Assembly (NCBI RefSeq): GCF_025869515.1
Contig: NZ_JAOZVR010000038.1
Span: forward strand, 1-64,000
Direction of reading: 5' to 3'
Length of the DNA: 64,000 nt
Origin: Ferrovibrio sp.
Lineage (GTDB): Bacteria > Pseudomonadota > Alphaproteobacteria > Ferrovibrionales > Ferrovibrionaceae
The translations under genes and the position numbers were made by a program. Below the pieces are notes generated by a model, which worked only from the letters and a program-made list of their open reading frames with translations, had not been told where the DNA came from and searched no databases. Of this stretch, positions 42,986 to 52,037 are shown one piece after another (within the stretch, counting starts at the first letter, position 1; every line of letters starts with the position of its first letter).

Positions 42986-43810
42986 TCAACCCTTGATGAA
43001 GTCGAGCAGATCCTTGTTGAGCTGGTCCTTGTGGGTATCGGTCAGGCCATGCGGCGCGCCCGCATAAACCTTCAGCGTGGCATTCTTGATCAGCTTGGAG
43101 GACATCAGCGCGGCAGCGCCAATCGGCACGATCTGGTCGTCATCGCCATGCAGCACCAGGGTGGGGATATCGAACTTCTTCAGGTCTTCGGTGAAATCGG
43201 TTTCCGAGAAAGCCTTGATGCAGTCATAGGTACTCTTGTGGCCGCCCATCATGCCCTGCAGCCAGAAACTGTCGATCATGCCCTGGCTGGCTTTGGCGCC
43301 CGGCCGGTTGAAGCCGAAGAACGGGCCGCCGGCAATATCCTTGTAGAGCTGCGAGCGATCCTTGACCGAGCCGGCGCGGATGCCGTCGAACACTTCGAGC
43401 GGAAGCCCGCCGGGATTGGCGGCGGTCTTGAGCATCAGCGGCGGCACGGCGCTGATCAGGGCGGCCTTGGCCAGCCGCCTGGTGCCGTGACGGCCGATAT
43501 AGCGGGCGACTTCGCCGCCGCCGGTGGAAAAACCGATCAGGATGGCGTCCTTGAGATCCAGTGCCTCGAACACCGCCGCCAGATCGTCGGCATAGGTGTC
43601 CATCTCGTTGCCGTCCCAGGTCTGGGTCGAACGGCCATGGCCGCGACGGTCATGGCCGATAGCGCGATAGCCGTTGCCGGCGACATGGAACATCTGCGAT
43701 TCCCAGCTGTCGGCGCTCAACGGCCAGCCATGACTGAACACCACCGGCTGCCCCTTGCCCCAGTCCTTGTAGTAAACCTGTGTGCCGTCCTTGGTCGTGA
43801 CAAAGCTCAT
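42986..43810 (-). CDS. Alpha/beta hydrolase, non-haem chloroperoxidase-like
   Basis: 274 residues, the length of cofactor-free haloperoxidases and esterases. The order is the oxyanion HGW ([16 protein letters not shown]), nucleophile S95 in [10 protein letters not shown], acid in [12 protein letters not shown] and His in GAPHGLT. The sequence [20 protein letters not shown] is the usual haloperoxidase segment. Such enzymes are promiscuous esterases/perhydrolases in vitro; the natural substrate is unknown. The start ATG 43810 has ggag upstream. A single-gene unit closed by its own terminator. Confidence 0.9.
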   Translation of the reverse strand: MSFVTTKDGTQVYYKDWGKGQPVVFSHGWPLSADSWESQMFHVAGNGYRAIGHDRRGHGRSTQTWDGNEMDTYADDLAAVFEALDLKDAILIGFSTGGGEVARYIGRHGTRRLAKAALISAVPPLMLKTAANPGGLPLEVFDGIRAGSVKDRSQLYKDIAGGPFFGFNRPGAKASQGMIDSFWLQGMMGGHKSTYDCIKAFSETDFTEDLKKFDIPTLVLHGDDDQIVPIGAAALMSSKLIKNATLKVYAGAPHGLTDTHKDQLNKDLLDFIKG

Positions 43811-43918
43811 AGCTGTCTCCTTTGGTCGTTGCGAAGAACAAGAAGGATGCGACGGGACCCTAACCTAGCGATCCGCGAGCGGCGCAGTAAACACCATATT
43901 GACGACAGTTTTTTTAAA

Positions 43919-43933
43919 TGTACTATCAGTACA
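43919..43933. promoter_or_regulatory. Palindrome upstream of the desaturase (candidate TetR operator)
   Basis: TGTACT-atc-AGTACA, a perfect 15-base palindrome in the gap between the divergent hydrolase and desaturase genes, 61 bases before the desaturase start. TetR-family proteins often bind palindromes of this size, and a TetR gene lies at the other end of the desaturase gene. Binding is inferred. Confidence 0.5.
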
Positions 43934-43993
43934 GTATTTATCCTGTGTGCTGCGCCTGAAAATTGGGCGGCGGATTCCCTGGAGTGAGCCTCG

Positions 43994-44965
43994 ATGAGCG
44001 ATGTGCAATTCACCGGAACGCAACGCCCGATCACGCCGCTGCAGCTGCGCGCGCTCTGCGCCAAAAGCAACGCGCCGGCCCTGCTCCGCATCACCGTGCA
44101 ATACGCCACCATCCTCGGCACCGGCTGGCTGATTCATCTGGCGGCCGCTCGGGAGGCCTGGTGGTGGCTGGTCCCGCTGGTGATCGCCCAGGCCTATTTC
44201 ATCGGCTTCCAGTTCATGGCGGTGCATGAAACGGCGCATAAAACCGCATTCCGCACCCGCTGGATCAATGCCGTGGTGGGCCAGACATCGGGGGCGCTGA
44301 TCATGCTGCCCTATGAATATTACACGCTGTTCCACTGGGATCATCACCGCTACACCCAGGACGAGGCGCGCGACCCGGAGCTGCTGTTCAAGACCGTACC
44401 GCGCAACTGGCTGGCGCTGGCTTTCACTTTCACCGGCATCACCCAGGTGCTGAAACGCTTCCTGCTGATGGCGCGCCATGCCATCACCGGCAGAGTCACC
44501 GCACCGTGGATTCCGGAGGCCAGGCGTGGCCTCATTGTGCTGGAAGCGCGACTCTATCTGCTGGTCTATGCCACGTTGCTGGCCAGCTCACTGGCGCTAC
44601 AGACCGCGGCGCTGCTCTGGGCCTGGCTGCTGCCGCTGTTCATCGGGCAGCTGATGCTGCGACCCTATCTGCTGTCGGAACATACCGGCTGCGCGACGAC
44701 GCCGAGCGCGTTTGAGAATACCCGCACCACCTATACCAATGCGGCGATGCACTGGTTCGCCTGGAACATGCCCTATCACGCCGAGCATCACGCCTATCCC
44801 TCGGTGCCGTTCCACGCCCTGCCGAAACTCAATGCGCTGATCGACAGCCATATCCTGCATAAGGGCCAGGGATATCTGAATGTTTATCGCGAAGTGTGGG
44901 GCCACCTGCGCAGCCGCGCCGGTCAGTCGGGCAGCAGCACCGAGTCGACCAGCGCGCGGGCATGA
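43994..44965 (+). CDS. Membrane fatty acid desaturase
   Basis: 323 residues, four or so membrane helices. The three His boxes of the di-iron centre are HETAHK, HWDHHRYT and HAEHH; spacing is like the bacterial acyl-lipid and carotenoid desaturase/hydroxylase group (FA_desaturase). It would introduce a double bond into an acyl or isoprenoid chain using oxygen; the substrate is uncertain. The 3' end overlaps the convergent TetR gene by 43 bases. Likely controlled from the palindrome upstream. Confidence 0.9.
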   Translation: MSDVQFTGTQRPITPLQLRALCAKSNAPALLRITVQYATILGTGWLIHLAAAREAWWWLVPLVIAQAYFIGFQFMAVHETAHKTAFRTRWINAVVGQTSGALIMLPYEYYTLFHWDHHRYTQDEARDPELLFKTVPRNWLALAFTFTGITQVLKRFLLMARHAITGRVTAPWIPEARRGLIVLEARLYLLVYATLLASSLALQTAALLWAWLLPLFIGQLMLRPYLLSEHTGCATTPSAFENTRTTYTNAAMHWFAWNMPYHAEHHAYPSVPFHALPKLNALIDSHILHKGQGYLNVYREVWGHLRSRAGQSGSSTESTSARA

Positions 44966-45555
44966 GCCGGCGTCACACGCCGCAGCCCGAACAGAAACTG
45001 GTAGAAGAGCGTGCCGTAGATGCGGTCGTAAAGTTCGCTGGCCGGAACCGACCGGCGAAATTTCCCTTGTGACTGGCCGCGCTGGATCACCTTCACGCCG
45101 ATCCCCTTGCGCGCCTTGAGATAACGGTCGCGGAACAGCACGCCCGAACCGTTTTTCGCCATATCTTCGGCGATCACCGCCAGCTGCACCTTGCCGAAAT
45201 CCTGGTTCAGCGCCCTGGCATAGGCAGCGGCATGATCGCGCAGGATGGTGAGCGGATCGCCCTGCTCCGGCAGTGGCACCATCACCGCGGCCTGGCGCAG
45301 GAAGGCATCGATCAGCAGCGCATCGCGCGACGGCCACCATTTGTAGATGGTCATCTTCGAGACCTGCGACTCACGCGCGATGGCATCGACGGTAGTGGCA
45401 TTCAGCCCGATCGAGGCTGCCAGACGATAGGCGGCATCGAGGATGGCGGCTTCGGTTTCCAGCGAGCGCGGCCGGCCGCGTTTGGCCGGAGGTTTGGCAG
45501 CCGGGGCTTTGGGCGGAGGTGTTTTCAGTGCTTTCGCCCGGGTGTTTCTGATCAT
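44923..45555 (-). CDS. TetR-family transcriptional regulator
   Basis: 210 residues from ATG 45555 (MIRNTRAKALK); the frame is open upstream but not convincing. After a Pro/Lys-rich head, the TetR HTH is ATTVDAIARESQVSKMTIYK at about 55-75. The C-terminal domain resembles the AefR-like group. It overlaps the end of the desaturase gene by 43 bases in opposite orientation, so strong transcription of either could interfere with the other. It is the best candidate to bind the palindrome before the desaturase. Confidence 0.88.
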   Translation of the reverse strand: MIRNTRAKALKTPPPKAPAAKPPAKRGRPRSLETEAAILDAAYRLAASIGLNATTVDAIARESQVSKMTIYKWWPSRDALLIDAFLRQAAVMVPLPEQGDPLTILRDHAAAYARALNQDFGKVQLAVIAEDMAKNGSGVLFRDRYLKARKGIGVKVIQRGQSQGKFRRSVPASELYDRIYGTLFYQFLFGLRRVTPAHARALVDSVLLPD

Positions 45556-45586
45556 GGCACCATCGAAGCAACCGGCGGCGGGGCTG

Positions 45587-46078
45587 TCAATTGCCCGACC
45601 ATGTTGCAGCAACCCTTCCCAGCACGGCGGCAAAATCCGTCGCCACGGAATGCGGATTGACCGCGATCATCAGATTCTCGGCCAGACCGAAATTCTCGAC
45701 CATCCAGCCATCGGGATCGGCGTTGCCATCACCCGGCGTGCGCACAGCCAGCAGGGCCGCGGTCTCGCTCCACAGGAAAACCGGTTTGCCGAGCGCCTCG
45801 GCAAAGCCGATTTCCCAAGCGGTACCCGGATCCATGTTGGGGCCGCGGAAGGGCGAAATATTCGCCACCACGGCATCGCAGCAGCGGATCAGCCCGACAT
45901 TGACCTGCTTGATGACGTCTGCCAGCGCGGCACCCTCAAGGTCAGCGGGCAAGGCATTGTCCACCGGCGTCAGCGGCTCGAAGCCAGCGGCGCGGCAGGC
46001 GGCCCGCATGGCATCGAAACGCATCGCCGCATCGGGTGCAAAGACATCGGGACCGGCGAGATAGAGTTTCAGGGCCAT
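45587..46078 (-). CDS. Nucleoside 2-deoxyribosyltransferase
   Basis: 163 residues. It exchanges bases between deoxyribonucleosides in salvage, or acts as a nucleotide hydrolase in some relatives. LKLYLAGPDVF opens the fold. The catalytic region is AVVANISPFRGPNMDPGTAW followed by EIGFAEALGKPVFLW, with the nucleophilic Glu expected in this Trp-Glu-Ile-Gly motif. It follows dinB by seven bases and may be co-transcribed. Confidence 0.88.
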   Translation of the reverse strand: MALKLYLAGPDVFAPDAAMRFDAMRAACRAAGFEPLTPVDNALPADLEGAALADVIKQVNVGLIRCCDAVVANISPFRGPNMDPGTAWEIGFAEALGKPVFLWSETAALLAVRTPGDGNADPDGWMVENFGLAENLMIAVNPHSVATDFAAVLGRVAATWSGN

Positions 46079-46085
46079 TATACGT

Positions 46086-47243
46086 TCACAGTGTCAGGCG
46101 CAGCTGCGGCGGTTCATCCACTTCTCCGGCCTCGGCTTCCTCGCCGAGCGAAGACAGCGTCACGCCAAGCAGGCGGATGCCCCGGGTCACCGGGAATAAC
46201 GGCTGCATCAGGGTTTCGACGGTTTCCGCGATCTCGGCTTCGGAGGCCACCGGCTGCGGCAGCGTGCGGCTGCGGGTGATCTGCTGGAAATCGGCATATT
46301 TCACCTTCAACGTCACGGTCCGGCCGCGAATGCCAGCCTTTTCGCAATAGCGCCAGACCTTGGCGATGATTGGCTGCAGCTCGATCTCCGCCTCGCCGCT
46401 GTTGAACAGGTCGTCCGAAAAAGTGTTTTCGGCGCCGACCGATTTACGGATGCGGTCGGGTCGCACCCGTCGTTCATCGATACCGCGCGCAATCCAGTAG
46501 TAATGCGTGCCCGACTTGCCGAAATGCTGCTGCAGGAAGGGCAGCGGCTGCGCCCGCAGGTCGCGGCCGGTTTCGATGCCGAGCCGGTTCATCCTGGCCG
46601 AGGTGGCCGGGCCGATGCCATGGAAGCGGCCGACCGGCAGGTCTTCGACAAAGCCCGGCCCCATCTTCGGCGTGATGACAAACAGACCGTCGGGCTTGCG
46701 GTGATCTGAGGCCAGCTTGGCGAGGAATTTGTTGTAGGACACGCCGGCCGAGGCGGTCAGGTGGGTCACCGCCCTGATTTTGGCGCGGATTTCCTCGGCG
46801 ATCTGGGTGGCCGAGTCGATGCCTTTCAGATTTTCGGTGACATCGAGATAGGCCTCGTCGAGCGACAGCGGCTCGATCAGGGGCGTGTATTCGGCGAAGA
46901 TTTCCCGAATCTGCTGCGAGACCTGGCGATACACATCGAAACGCGGTCGCGCGAAAATCAGTTCGGGGCATTTGCGCCTGGCGGTGACCGACGGCATCGC
47001 CGAACGCACCCCGAATTTGCGTGCCTCGTAGCTGGCGGCGGCCACCACCCCGCGCTCGCGCGAGCCGCCGACCGCTACCGGCTTGCCGCGCAGGTCCGGA
47101 TTGTCGCGCTGCTCGACCGAGGCATAGAAGGCATCCATGTCGATATGGATGATCTTGCGGATGCGCTGCCGGCCGTCATCCGCCTGTCCGGCGGCATCCG
47201 CATTGGCCGGCATCTCCACGATCTGCACAGGCGCGTCATTCAT
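46086..47243 (-). CDS. dinB: DNA polymerase IV (Y family)
   Basis: 385 residues. A translesion polymerase. The catalytic acids are in IIHIDMDAFYASVEQ and PLSLDEAYLDVT; the little-finger domain extends from about residue 250. TASAGVSYNKFLAKLASD and the PVGRFHGIGPATSARMNRLG helix-hairpin-helix are typical. The C-terminus has no beta-clamp peptide beyond QLRLTL, which may serve as one. I saw no clear LexA box in the 78-base gap upstream. Confidence 0.95.
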   Translation of the reverse strand: MNDAPVQIVEMPANADAAGQADDGRQRIRKIIHIDMDAFYASVEQRDNPDLRGKPVAVGGSRERGVVAAASYEARKFGVRSAMPSVTARRKCPELIFARPRFDVYRQVSQQIREIFAEYTPLIEPLSLDEAYLDVTENLKGIDSATQIAEEIRAKIRAVTHLTASAGVSYNKFLAKLASDHRKPDGLFVITPKMGPGFVEDLPVGRFHGIGPATSARMNRLGIETGRDLRAQPLPFLQQHFGKSGTHYYWIARGIDERRVRPDRIRKSVGAENTFSDDLFNSGEAEIELQPIIAKVWRYCEKAGIRGRTVTLKVKYADFQQITRSRTLPQPVASEAEIAETVETLMQPLFPVTRGIRLLGVTLSSLGEEAEAGEVDEPPQLRLTL

Positions 47244-47321
47244 CCTGCGGTATGGATAGCGGGTTTATGCGCTCGGGTCACCCGCCGGCAGGTGCATTGC
47301 TGTCAATCCCCGGCAGCAGCG

Positions 47322-47516
47322 TTACTCGGCGCCGGGCGTGTTATGGGTGCGGTTGATGGCGAAAAAAGCAAAGAATACGGCAAAGACCGCCAGAGCCAGC
47401 CCGAAAGCCATCATCAGCGCATCCACCGCCTGCGATGCCATCACCAGGCCGAGCAGGCCGAGCAGAATCAGGAAGCCGCTCATCAGGATATAGCCGAAGG
47501 AATCGTCGTGTTTCAT
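47322..47516 (-). CDS. Small membrane protein at the end of the cco operon
   Basis: 64 residues with two helices (YILMSGFLILLGLLGLVMAS and ALMMAFGLALAVFAVFFAFF) and a short polar tail. Its ATG overlaps the ccoS stop codon (ATGA), so it is translated with the cbb3 assembly genes. I know of no named function; comparable small membrane proteins occur at this spot in related bacteria. An assembly factor or accessory subunit is plausible. Confidence 0.8.
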   Translation of the reverse strand: MKHDDSFGYILMSGFLILLGLLGLVMASQAVDALMMAFGLALAVFAVFFAFFAINRTHNTPGAE

Positions 47517-47683
47517 GGTTGTCTCCGTTCGCGCAGCCGCGCATCCGCATCATCGAAAAGCACCCGGGCACCCTCGGCATCCAGGTCGTTGAACTGTCCA
47601 TTGCCGATCGCCCAGAGAAAAGCCCAGACGCCGATCAGGCCGAGCAGCAGGGCCGCCGGTATCAGCAGGAGAAGGATTGTCAT
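47513..47683 (-). CDS. ccoS: cbb3 oxidase maturation protein CcoS
   Basis: 56 residues. One N-terminal helix (MTILLLLIPAALLLGLIGVW) followed by FLWAIGNGQFNDLDAEGARV, the CcoS motif (W-x3-x-G-Q-F-D/N-D-L). Its ATG (47683) overlaps the ccoI stop, and its stop overlaps the next start, both as ATGA. CcoS is needed to insert haem and copper into CcoN. Confidence 0.92.
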   Translation of the reverse strand: MTILLLLIPAALLLGLIGVWAFLWAIGNGQFNDLDAEGARVLFDDADARLRERRQP

Positions 47684-50052
47684 GGCCGTGCCTTTCTTGC
47701 AGACAGCCCGAGCCGCACCGCATTCGCCACCACGACCAGCGACGACGACGACATGGCAACCGCGGCGATCAGCGGCGTGACCATCCCGGCAATCGCCAGC
47801 GGCACGGCGAACATATTATAGACCAGCGAGAAGCCGATATTCTGCCTGCACAGGCGCTGGCTCTGCTCAGCCACGCCGAGGAATTCCGGCACGGCGCCCA
47901 GTTTCTCGCCCTGGAAGACCGCATCGGCGACATTCTGCGTGATGTCCATGCCGGTGGCCGGCGACAGGGAGGCATCCGCAAAGCCCAGGGCGGCAGCATC
48001 GTTCAGACCATCGCCCACCATCAGGATACGGCGGCCCTGATCCTTCAGCGCCAGGATGAAATCGGCCTTGGCCTTCGGCGTCAGGCCGGCGCGCCAGTCG
48101 TCAATCCCCAAAGCGGTCGCCACTTCCGCCACCGCATCGGCGTGATCGCCGGACAGGATGACAAGGCGGCGGCCCTGATCGCGCAGCTGGCCGATCACGG
48201 CGGCGGCATCGCTGCGCAGGCTGTCGCGGAAACGGAACCGGTAGGGCAGCTGGCCGGGCCGGGCGAACCACAATTCGCTGCAGCCATCGCGCGCGCTGAC
48301 CGGCACGCCGGCAAAGCCGGCATTGCCCAGACGATATTCGCCATCGGCGCCAGCCATCGACAGGCCCTGGCCCGGATGTTCCTGCACATGATCGGCCGGA
48401 ACGGCATCCGGGCAGGCCGCCACCAGCGCGCGGCAGAGCGGATGCCGGCTGCGGGCCGCCATGGCGGCAACAACCGGCAGCAGGACCTGGCCGGTTGCAT
48501 CCGGCGGCACCAGCCGCGGCTGGCCGATGGTGAGCGTGCCGGTCTTGTCGAAGATCACGGTATCGATGGCGGAGGCGCGTTCCAGCGCGGTGGCGGATTT
48601 GACCAGAATGCCGGAACGCATCAGGCGGCTGGAGGCGACCACCTGCACGGCCGGCACGGCGAGCGCCAGCGCACAGGGGCAGGTGATGATCAGCACCGCG
48701 GCGGCAATCAGGACCGCAGAGCGCCAGTCGGCATCGCCCAGCAGCATCCAGCCGGCAAAGCTGAGCAAAGCCGTGACATGCACCACCGGCGCATACCAGC
48801 GCGCCACCTGCTCAGCCAGGCGCACGAAGCGGCTGCGGCTTTGCTCGGCGGATTCCAGCAGGCGCGTCATCTCGCCGACCAGAGTGCCGGCGCCGACCGC
48901 GGTGGCCTGAACGGTGAGCGGTGCTTCGAGATTGGTGGCGCCGGCATAGACCATGGCGCCGGGTGCCACCGATTGCGGCAGGATTTCACCAGTCAGCAGG
49001 CTGGCATCGACCGACGACACACCTTCCTGCACCAGGCCATCGACGCCGATACGCTCGCCGGCGGCGACCAGGATGCGTTCGCCGGCGGCGACGCGGCTGG
49101 CCGGGCGCTGGATCACCCCAGCCGCAGTCAGCACAGCGACCGGACGATTGGTCCAGGCCAGTAACTGCTGCGCTGTGCGGCGGGCGAAGCCGCGGGCGCG
49201 CAGATCGAGGAAGCGGCCGACCAGCAGGAAGAACAGCAGGGTGATGGCGGCATCGAAATAGGCATGCGGGCCGGAGCGCATCACCTCGGCCATGCTGACC
49301 ACCACGGCCAGCGTGACGCCGATCGAGATCGGCACATCCATATTGGTGCGGCCATGGCGCAGCGCATTGAACGCCGAGCGGAAGAACGGCCGGCCGGCAT
49401 AGGCAATGGCCGGGATGGCAATCAGCGCTGAAATGCCATGGAACAGGTCGCGCGTGTAAACACCCATGCCATCGCCATGACCCGACCAGACCGAAACCGA
49501 CAGCAGCATGATATTGGCGGCGGCAAAGCCAGCCACCGCCATGGCGCGCAGCAATTCGCGTTCCCCGGCGACGCCATCGGCCTGCACCGTCGATTCATCG
49601 ACCGGCAGGCAGCGATAGCCGAGCCGCGTCACGATCTGCACGAAACGGCTGGCATCGGCGGCAGGGCCGGTCCATTCCATGGTCAGGCGGCGGGTGGCCG
49701 AGGAGAGCTGCGCGCTGGTCATGCCGGGCTGGGCCCGCAGGGCATGTTCGATCAGCCACAGGCAGGCGGCACACTGCATGTCGCCGACCAGCACCGAAAG
49801 CCGGCTGCGGCCATCCGGCAACGGCGTGACGAATTCGCTCCAGTCGACATCGGCATCGGCATCCGCCGCCACCGGTGCGGCGTTGCTGCGCAGCTGGTAA
49901 TACTGCTCCAGTCCCAGGCCGCGGATCAGGGCATAGGCGGTGGAACAACCAGTGCAGCAGAATTCACCGGCTGCCGAGGGCGCGCCGCAATGCGGGCAGG
50001 CACCGGCAAGCGCCGGGCGTGCTGGCAATGCCTGCAGCGCCTGCGCCGTCAT
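47680..50052 (-). CDS. ccoI: Copper-exporting P1B ATPase CcoI (FixI)
   Basis: 790 residues from ATG 50052; GTG 50055 would add one. The N-terminal metal region CPHCGAPSAAGEFCCTGC precedes a heavy-metal domain with CAAC (GDMQCAACLWLIEHAL). Membrane ion motif CPC is in IITCPCALALAVP, phosphorylation DKTGTLT, and GDGLNDAAAL is the hinge. In relatives it sends Cu+ to the periplasm for CcoN. It overlaps ccoH by one or more bases and ccoS by four. Confidence 0.95.
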   Translation of the reverse strand: MTAQALQALPARPALAGACPHCGAPSAAGEFCCTGCSTAYALIRGLGLEQYYQLRSNAAPVAADADADVDWSEFVTPLPDGRSRLSVLVGDMQCAACLWLIEHALRAQPGMTSAQLSSATRRLTMEWTGPAADASRFVQIVTRLGYRCLPVDESTVQADGVAGERELLRAMAVAGFAAANIMLLSVSVWSGHGDGMGVYTRDLFHGISALIAIPAIAYAGRPFFRSAFNALRHGRTNMDVPISIGVTLAVVVSMAEVMRSGPHAYFDAAITLLFFLLVGRFLDLRARGFARRTAQQLLAWTNRPVAVLTAAGVIQRPASRVAAGERILVAAGERIGVDGLVQEGVSSVDASLLTGEILPQSVAPGAMVYAGATNLEAPLTVQATAVGAGTLVGEMTRLLESAEQSRSRFVRLAEQVARWYAPVVHVTALLSFAGWMLLGDADWRSAVLIAAAVLIITCPCALALAVPAVQVVASSRLMRSGILVKSATALERASAIDTVIFDKTGTLTIGQPRLVPPDATGQVLLPVVAAMAARSRHPLCRALVAACPDAVPADHVQEHPGQGLSMAGADGEYRLGNAGFAGVPVSARDGCSELWFARPGQLPYRFRFRDSLRSDAAAVIGQLRDQGRRLVILSGDHADAVAEVATALGIDDWRAGLTPKAKADFILALKDQGRRILMVGDGLNDAAALGFADASLSPATGMDITQNVADAVFQGEKLGAVPEFLGVAEQSQRLCRQNIGFSLVYNMFAVPLAIAGMVTPLIAAVAMSSSSLVVVANAVRLGLSARKARP

Positions 50053-50537
50053 CACGGCACCCGGATACGATCGGCAGCCACGACATGGCGGCCGCTGCGT
50101 TCGGCGCGGACATGCATGTCCCAGATGCCGGGGCGCGGCAGCTGGAGGATCGCGGCGTAGGCACCGCCGCCGAGGTCGGTCAGCACCACATCGATCGTCT
50201 CAAGCTTTTCCACCGGACGTTCCAGGCTTGCCGTCACCGTCATGCCGCCGAGCGCCAGACCGGCCGCATCGGTCCAGTACACCTGGAGACCGAGCGCGCC
50301 ATCCGGCCGCGGCTTCACTGTAATACGATGCTGCCAGTTGAGCTGACGCTGGGCGGCGATGTCCTGCTGGTTGGCGCTGTATTCGACCCCCTTCTTGTAG
50401 GGATTGGCCACCACCAGACCGCTGAAGGTCTTGCTGGCGGCGACGATCAGCACGGCATTCACACCAATGACCACCAGAAAGCCGAGCACAAAGAGGGCCG
50501 GAATCCAGCGTTGACGAAGGACGGATATGAACTGCAT
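50052..50537 (-). CDS. ccoH: FixH/CcoH family assembly protein
   Basis: About 161 residues from ATG 50537, which has gagg six bases before; a GTG at 50549 would overlap the ccoG stop and add four residues. One N-terminal membrane helix (FVLGFLVVIGVNAVLIVAAS), then a periplasmic beta domain with NPYKKGVEY, the FixH hallmark. It is required for oxidase complex stability in other species. The stop shares bases with the ccoI start. Confidence 0.92.
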   Translation of the reverse strand: MQFISVLRQRWIPALFVLGFLVVIGVNAVLIVAASKTFSGLVVANPYKKGVEYSANQQDIAAQRQLNWQHRITVKPRPDGALGLQVYWTDAAGLALGGMTVTASLERPVEKLETIDVVLTDLGGGAYAAILQLPRPGIWDMHVRAERSGRHVVAADRIRVP

Positions 50538-50545
50538 GGCCAACC

Positions 50546-52015
50546 TCACGCCGGACCGGAAAGCTGCGTGCGGATACGGATGACTTCACGGCCCGCCGCG
50601 TCACGCAGGACGAAATCGAATTGCTGCTGGCCGCGCGGAAGCTGACCGCGCGGCGCCGTGACGAAGACATGATACGATGTCACCACATCGGAAGGCACCG
50701 AAAAATCCAGCCCTGTATGGCGGCCGGTCTCGCCGGCCTGGAACAGCCGGGCATCCTTCACACCCTCGACAGTCAGACGCAGGTCGACCGGGCCGTGAGT
50801 CTTGTTTGTCACCTTGACGGTATAGCCGTTGCGGATGCTGCCATCGGACAGCGCCACATAGAGCGGCGCGCGATCCTGCTGCACGGCCATGACAAAATCG
50901 GCGCGATTGGTCAGCACATACAGCATGATGGCACCCACCACCAGAAGCAGTGAGGCGTAGATGATCGTGCGCAGCCGCACCAGTTTCTGCACGGTCGGCT
51001 GGCCCTTGGCGCGGCGCTGCAGGTTATCCAGCGACACAAAGTCGATCAGGCGTTCGGGCCGGTCGACCTTGCGCATCATGTCGTCGCAGGCATCGATGCA
51101 CAGTGCGCAGCCGATGCATTCCAGCTGCTGGCCGTTGCGGATGTCGATGCCGGTGGGGCAGACATGCACGCAGGCCTGGCAGTCGATGCAGTCGCCGCGG
51201 CCTTCCCAGGTTTCGCCGGCCTTATGCTTGCCGCGCGTCTCGCCGCGCCAGCCCTGGTAGGTCACGACCAGGGAATGCTCGTCCTGCATGGCGGCCTGAA
51301 AACGCGGCCAAGGGCACATATAGGTGCAGACCTGCTCCCGCGCCCAGCCGGCCAGCACGTAGGTGGTGAGGGTGAACAGGCCGAAGAAGAAATAGGTGGC
51401 CATCGAGGCGCCGCCGGTGACGATTTCGCGCGTCACGGTCGGGGCATCCTGGAAATACATGATCCAGGCGCCGCCGGTGGCAGCCGAAACCACAAGCCAG
51501 AGCGTATGTTTGGCCGTCTTGCGCAGCAACTTGTCGGCCGACATCGGCTGGGCATCGCGCTTGATCCGCGCATTGCGGTCGCCCTCGGTCCAGCGCTCGA
51601 CCGCCATGAACAGATCGGTCCATACCGTCTGCGGGCAGGTATAGCCGCACCAGACGCGGCCATACAGCGCGGTAGCCAGGAACAGGGCGATGGCGCCGAG
51701 GATCAGCAGGCCAGTGATGTAATAGACTTCCTGCGGCCAGATCTCGAGATTGAACAGATAGGCGCGCGGCCCGGCCATGTCGACCAGCAGTGCCTGGTTG
51801 GGTGCATTGGGACCGCGATCCCAGCGCAGCCAGGGCAGCAGATAGTAGAAAGCCAGGCAGAGCGTCAGGATCGCCCATTTGACCTGGCGGAAGGGTCCGC
51901 GCACGGCGCGCGGATAGACCTTTACATGATCGGCATAGAGCGACGGCGCGAAAACGCCAAGCAGTGCCTCATCGCGTGCGACGGGAGTGGCCTTGGCTGG
52001 GGCATCTGGCGGCAT
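50546..52015 (-). CDS. ccoG: Ferredoxin-like copper/assembly protein CcoG (FixG)
   Basis: About 489 residues from ATG 52015; the frame also offers GTG 52051, which would overlap ccoP by 14 bases, and the choice is uncertain. Five or so membrane helices with metal motifs CGYTCPQTVW and CTYMCPWPRF, then two [4Fe-4S] sets CIDCQACVHVCPTG and CIGCALCIDAC, and an Ig-like FixG C-terminal domain. It is proposed to reduce Cu2+ for oxidase assembly. Confidence 0.93.
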   Translation of the reverse strand: MPPDAPAKATPVARDEALLGVFAPSLYADHVKVYPRAVRGPFRQVKWAILTLCLAFYYLLPWLRWDRGPNAPNQALLVDMAGPRAYLFNLEIWPQEVYYITGLLILGAIALFLATALYGRVWCGYTCPQTVWTDLFMAVERWTEGDRNARIKRDAQPMSADKLLRKTAKHTLWLVVSAATGGAWIMYFQDAPTVTREIVTGGASMATYFFFGLFTLTTYVLAGWAREQVCTYMCPWPRFQAAMQDEHSLVVTYQGWRGETRGKHKAGETWEGRGDCIDCQACVHVCPTGIDIRNGQQLECIGCALCIDACDDMMRKVDRPERLIDFVSLDNLQRRAKGQPTVQKLVRLRTIIYASLLLVVGAIMLYVLTNRADFVMAVQQDRAPLYVALSDGSIRNGYTVKVTNKTHGPVDLRLTVEGVKDARLFQAGETGRHTGLDFSVPSDVVTSYHVFVTAPRGQLPRGQQQFDFVLRDAAGREVIRIRTQLSGPA

Positions 52016-52037
52016 GGCATTCACATTGACCTCTTTT

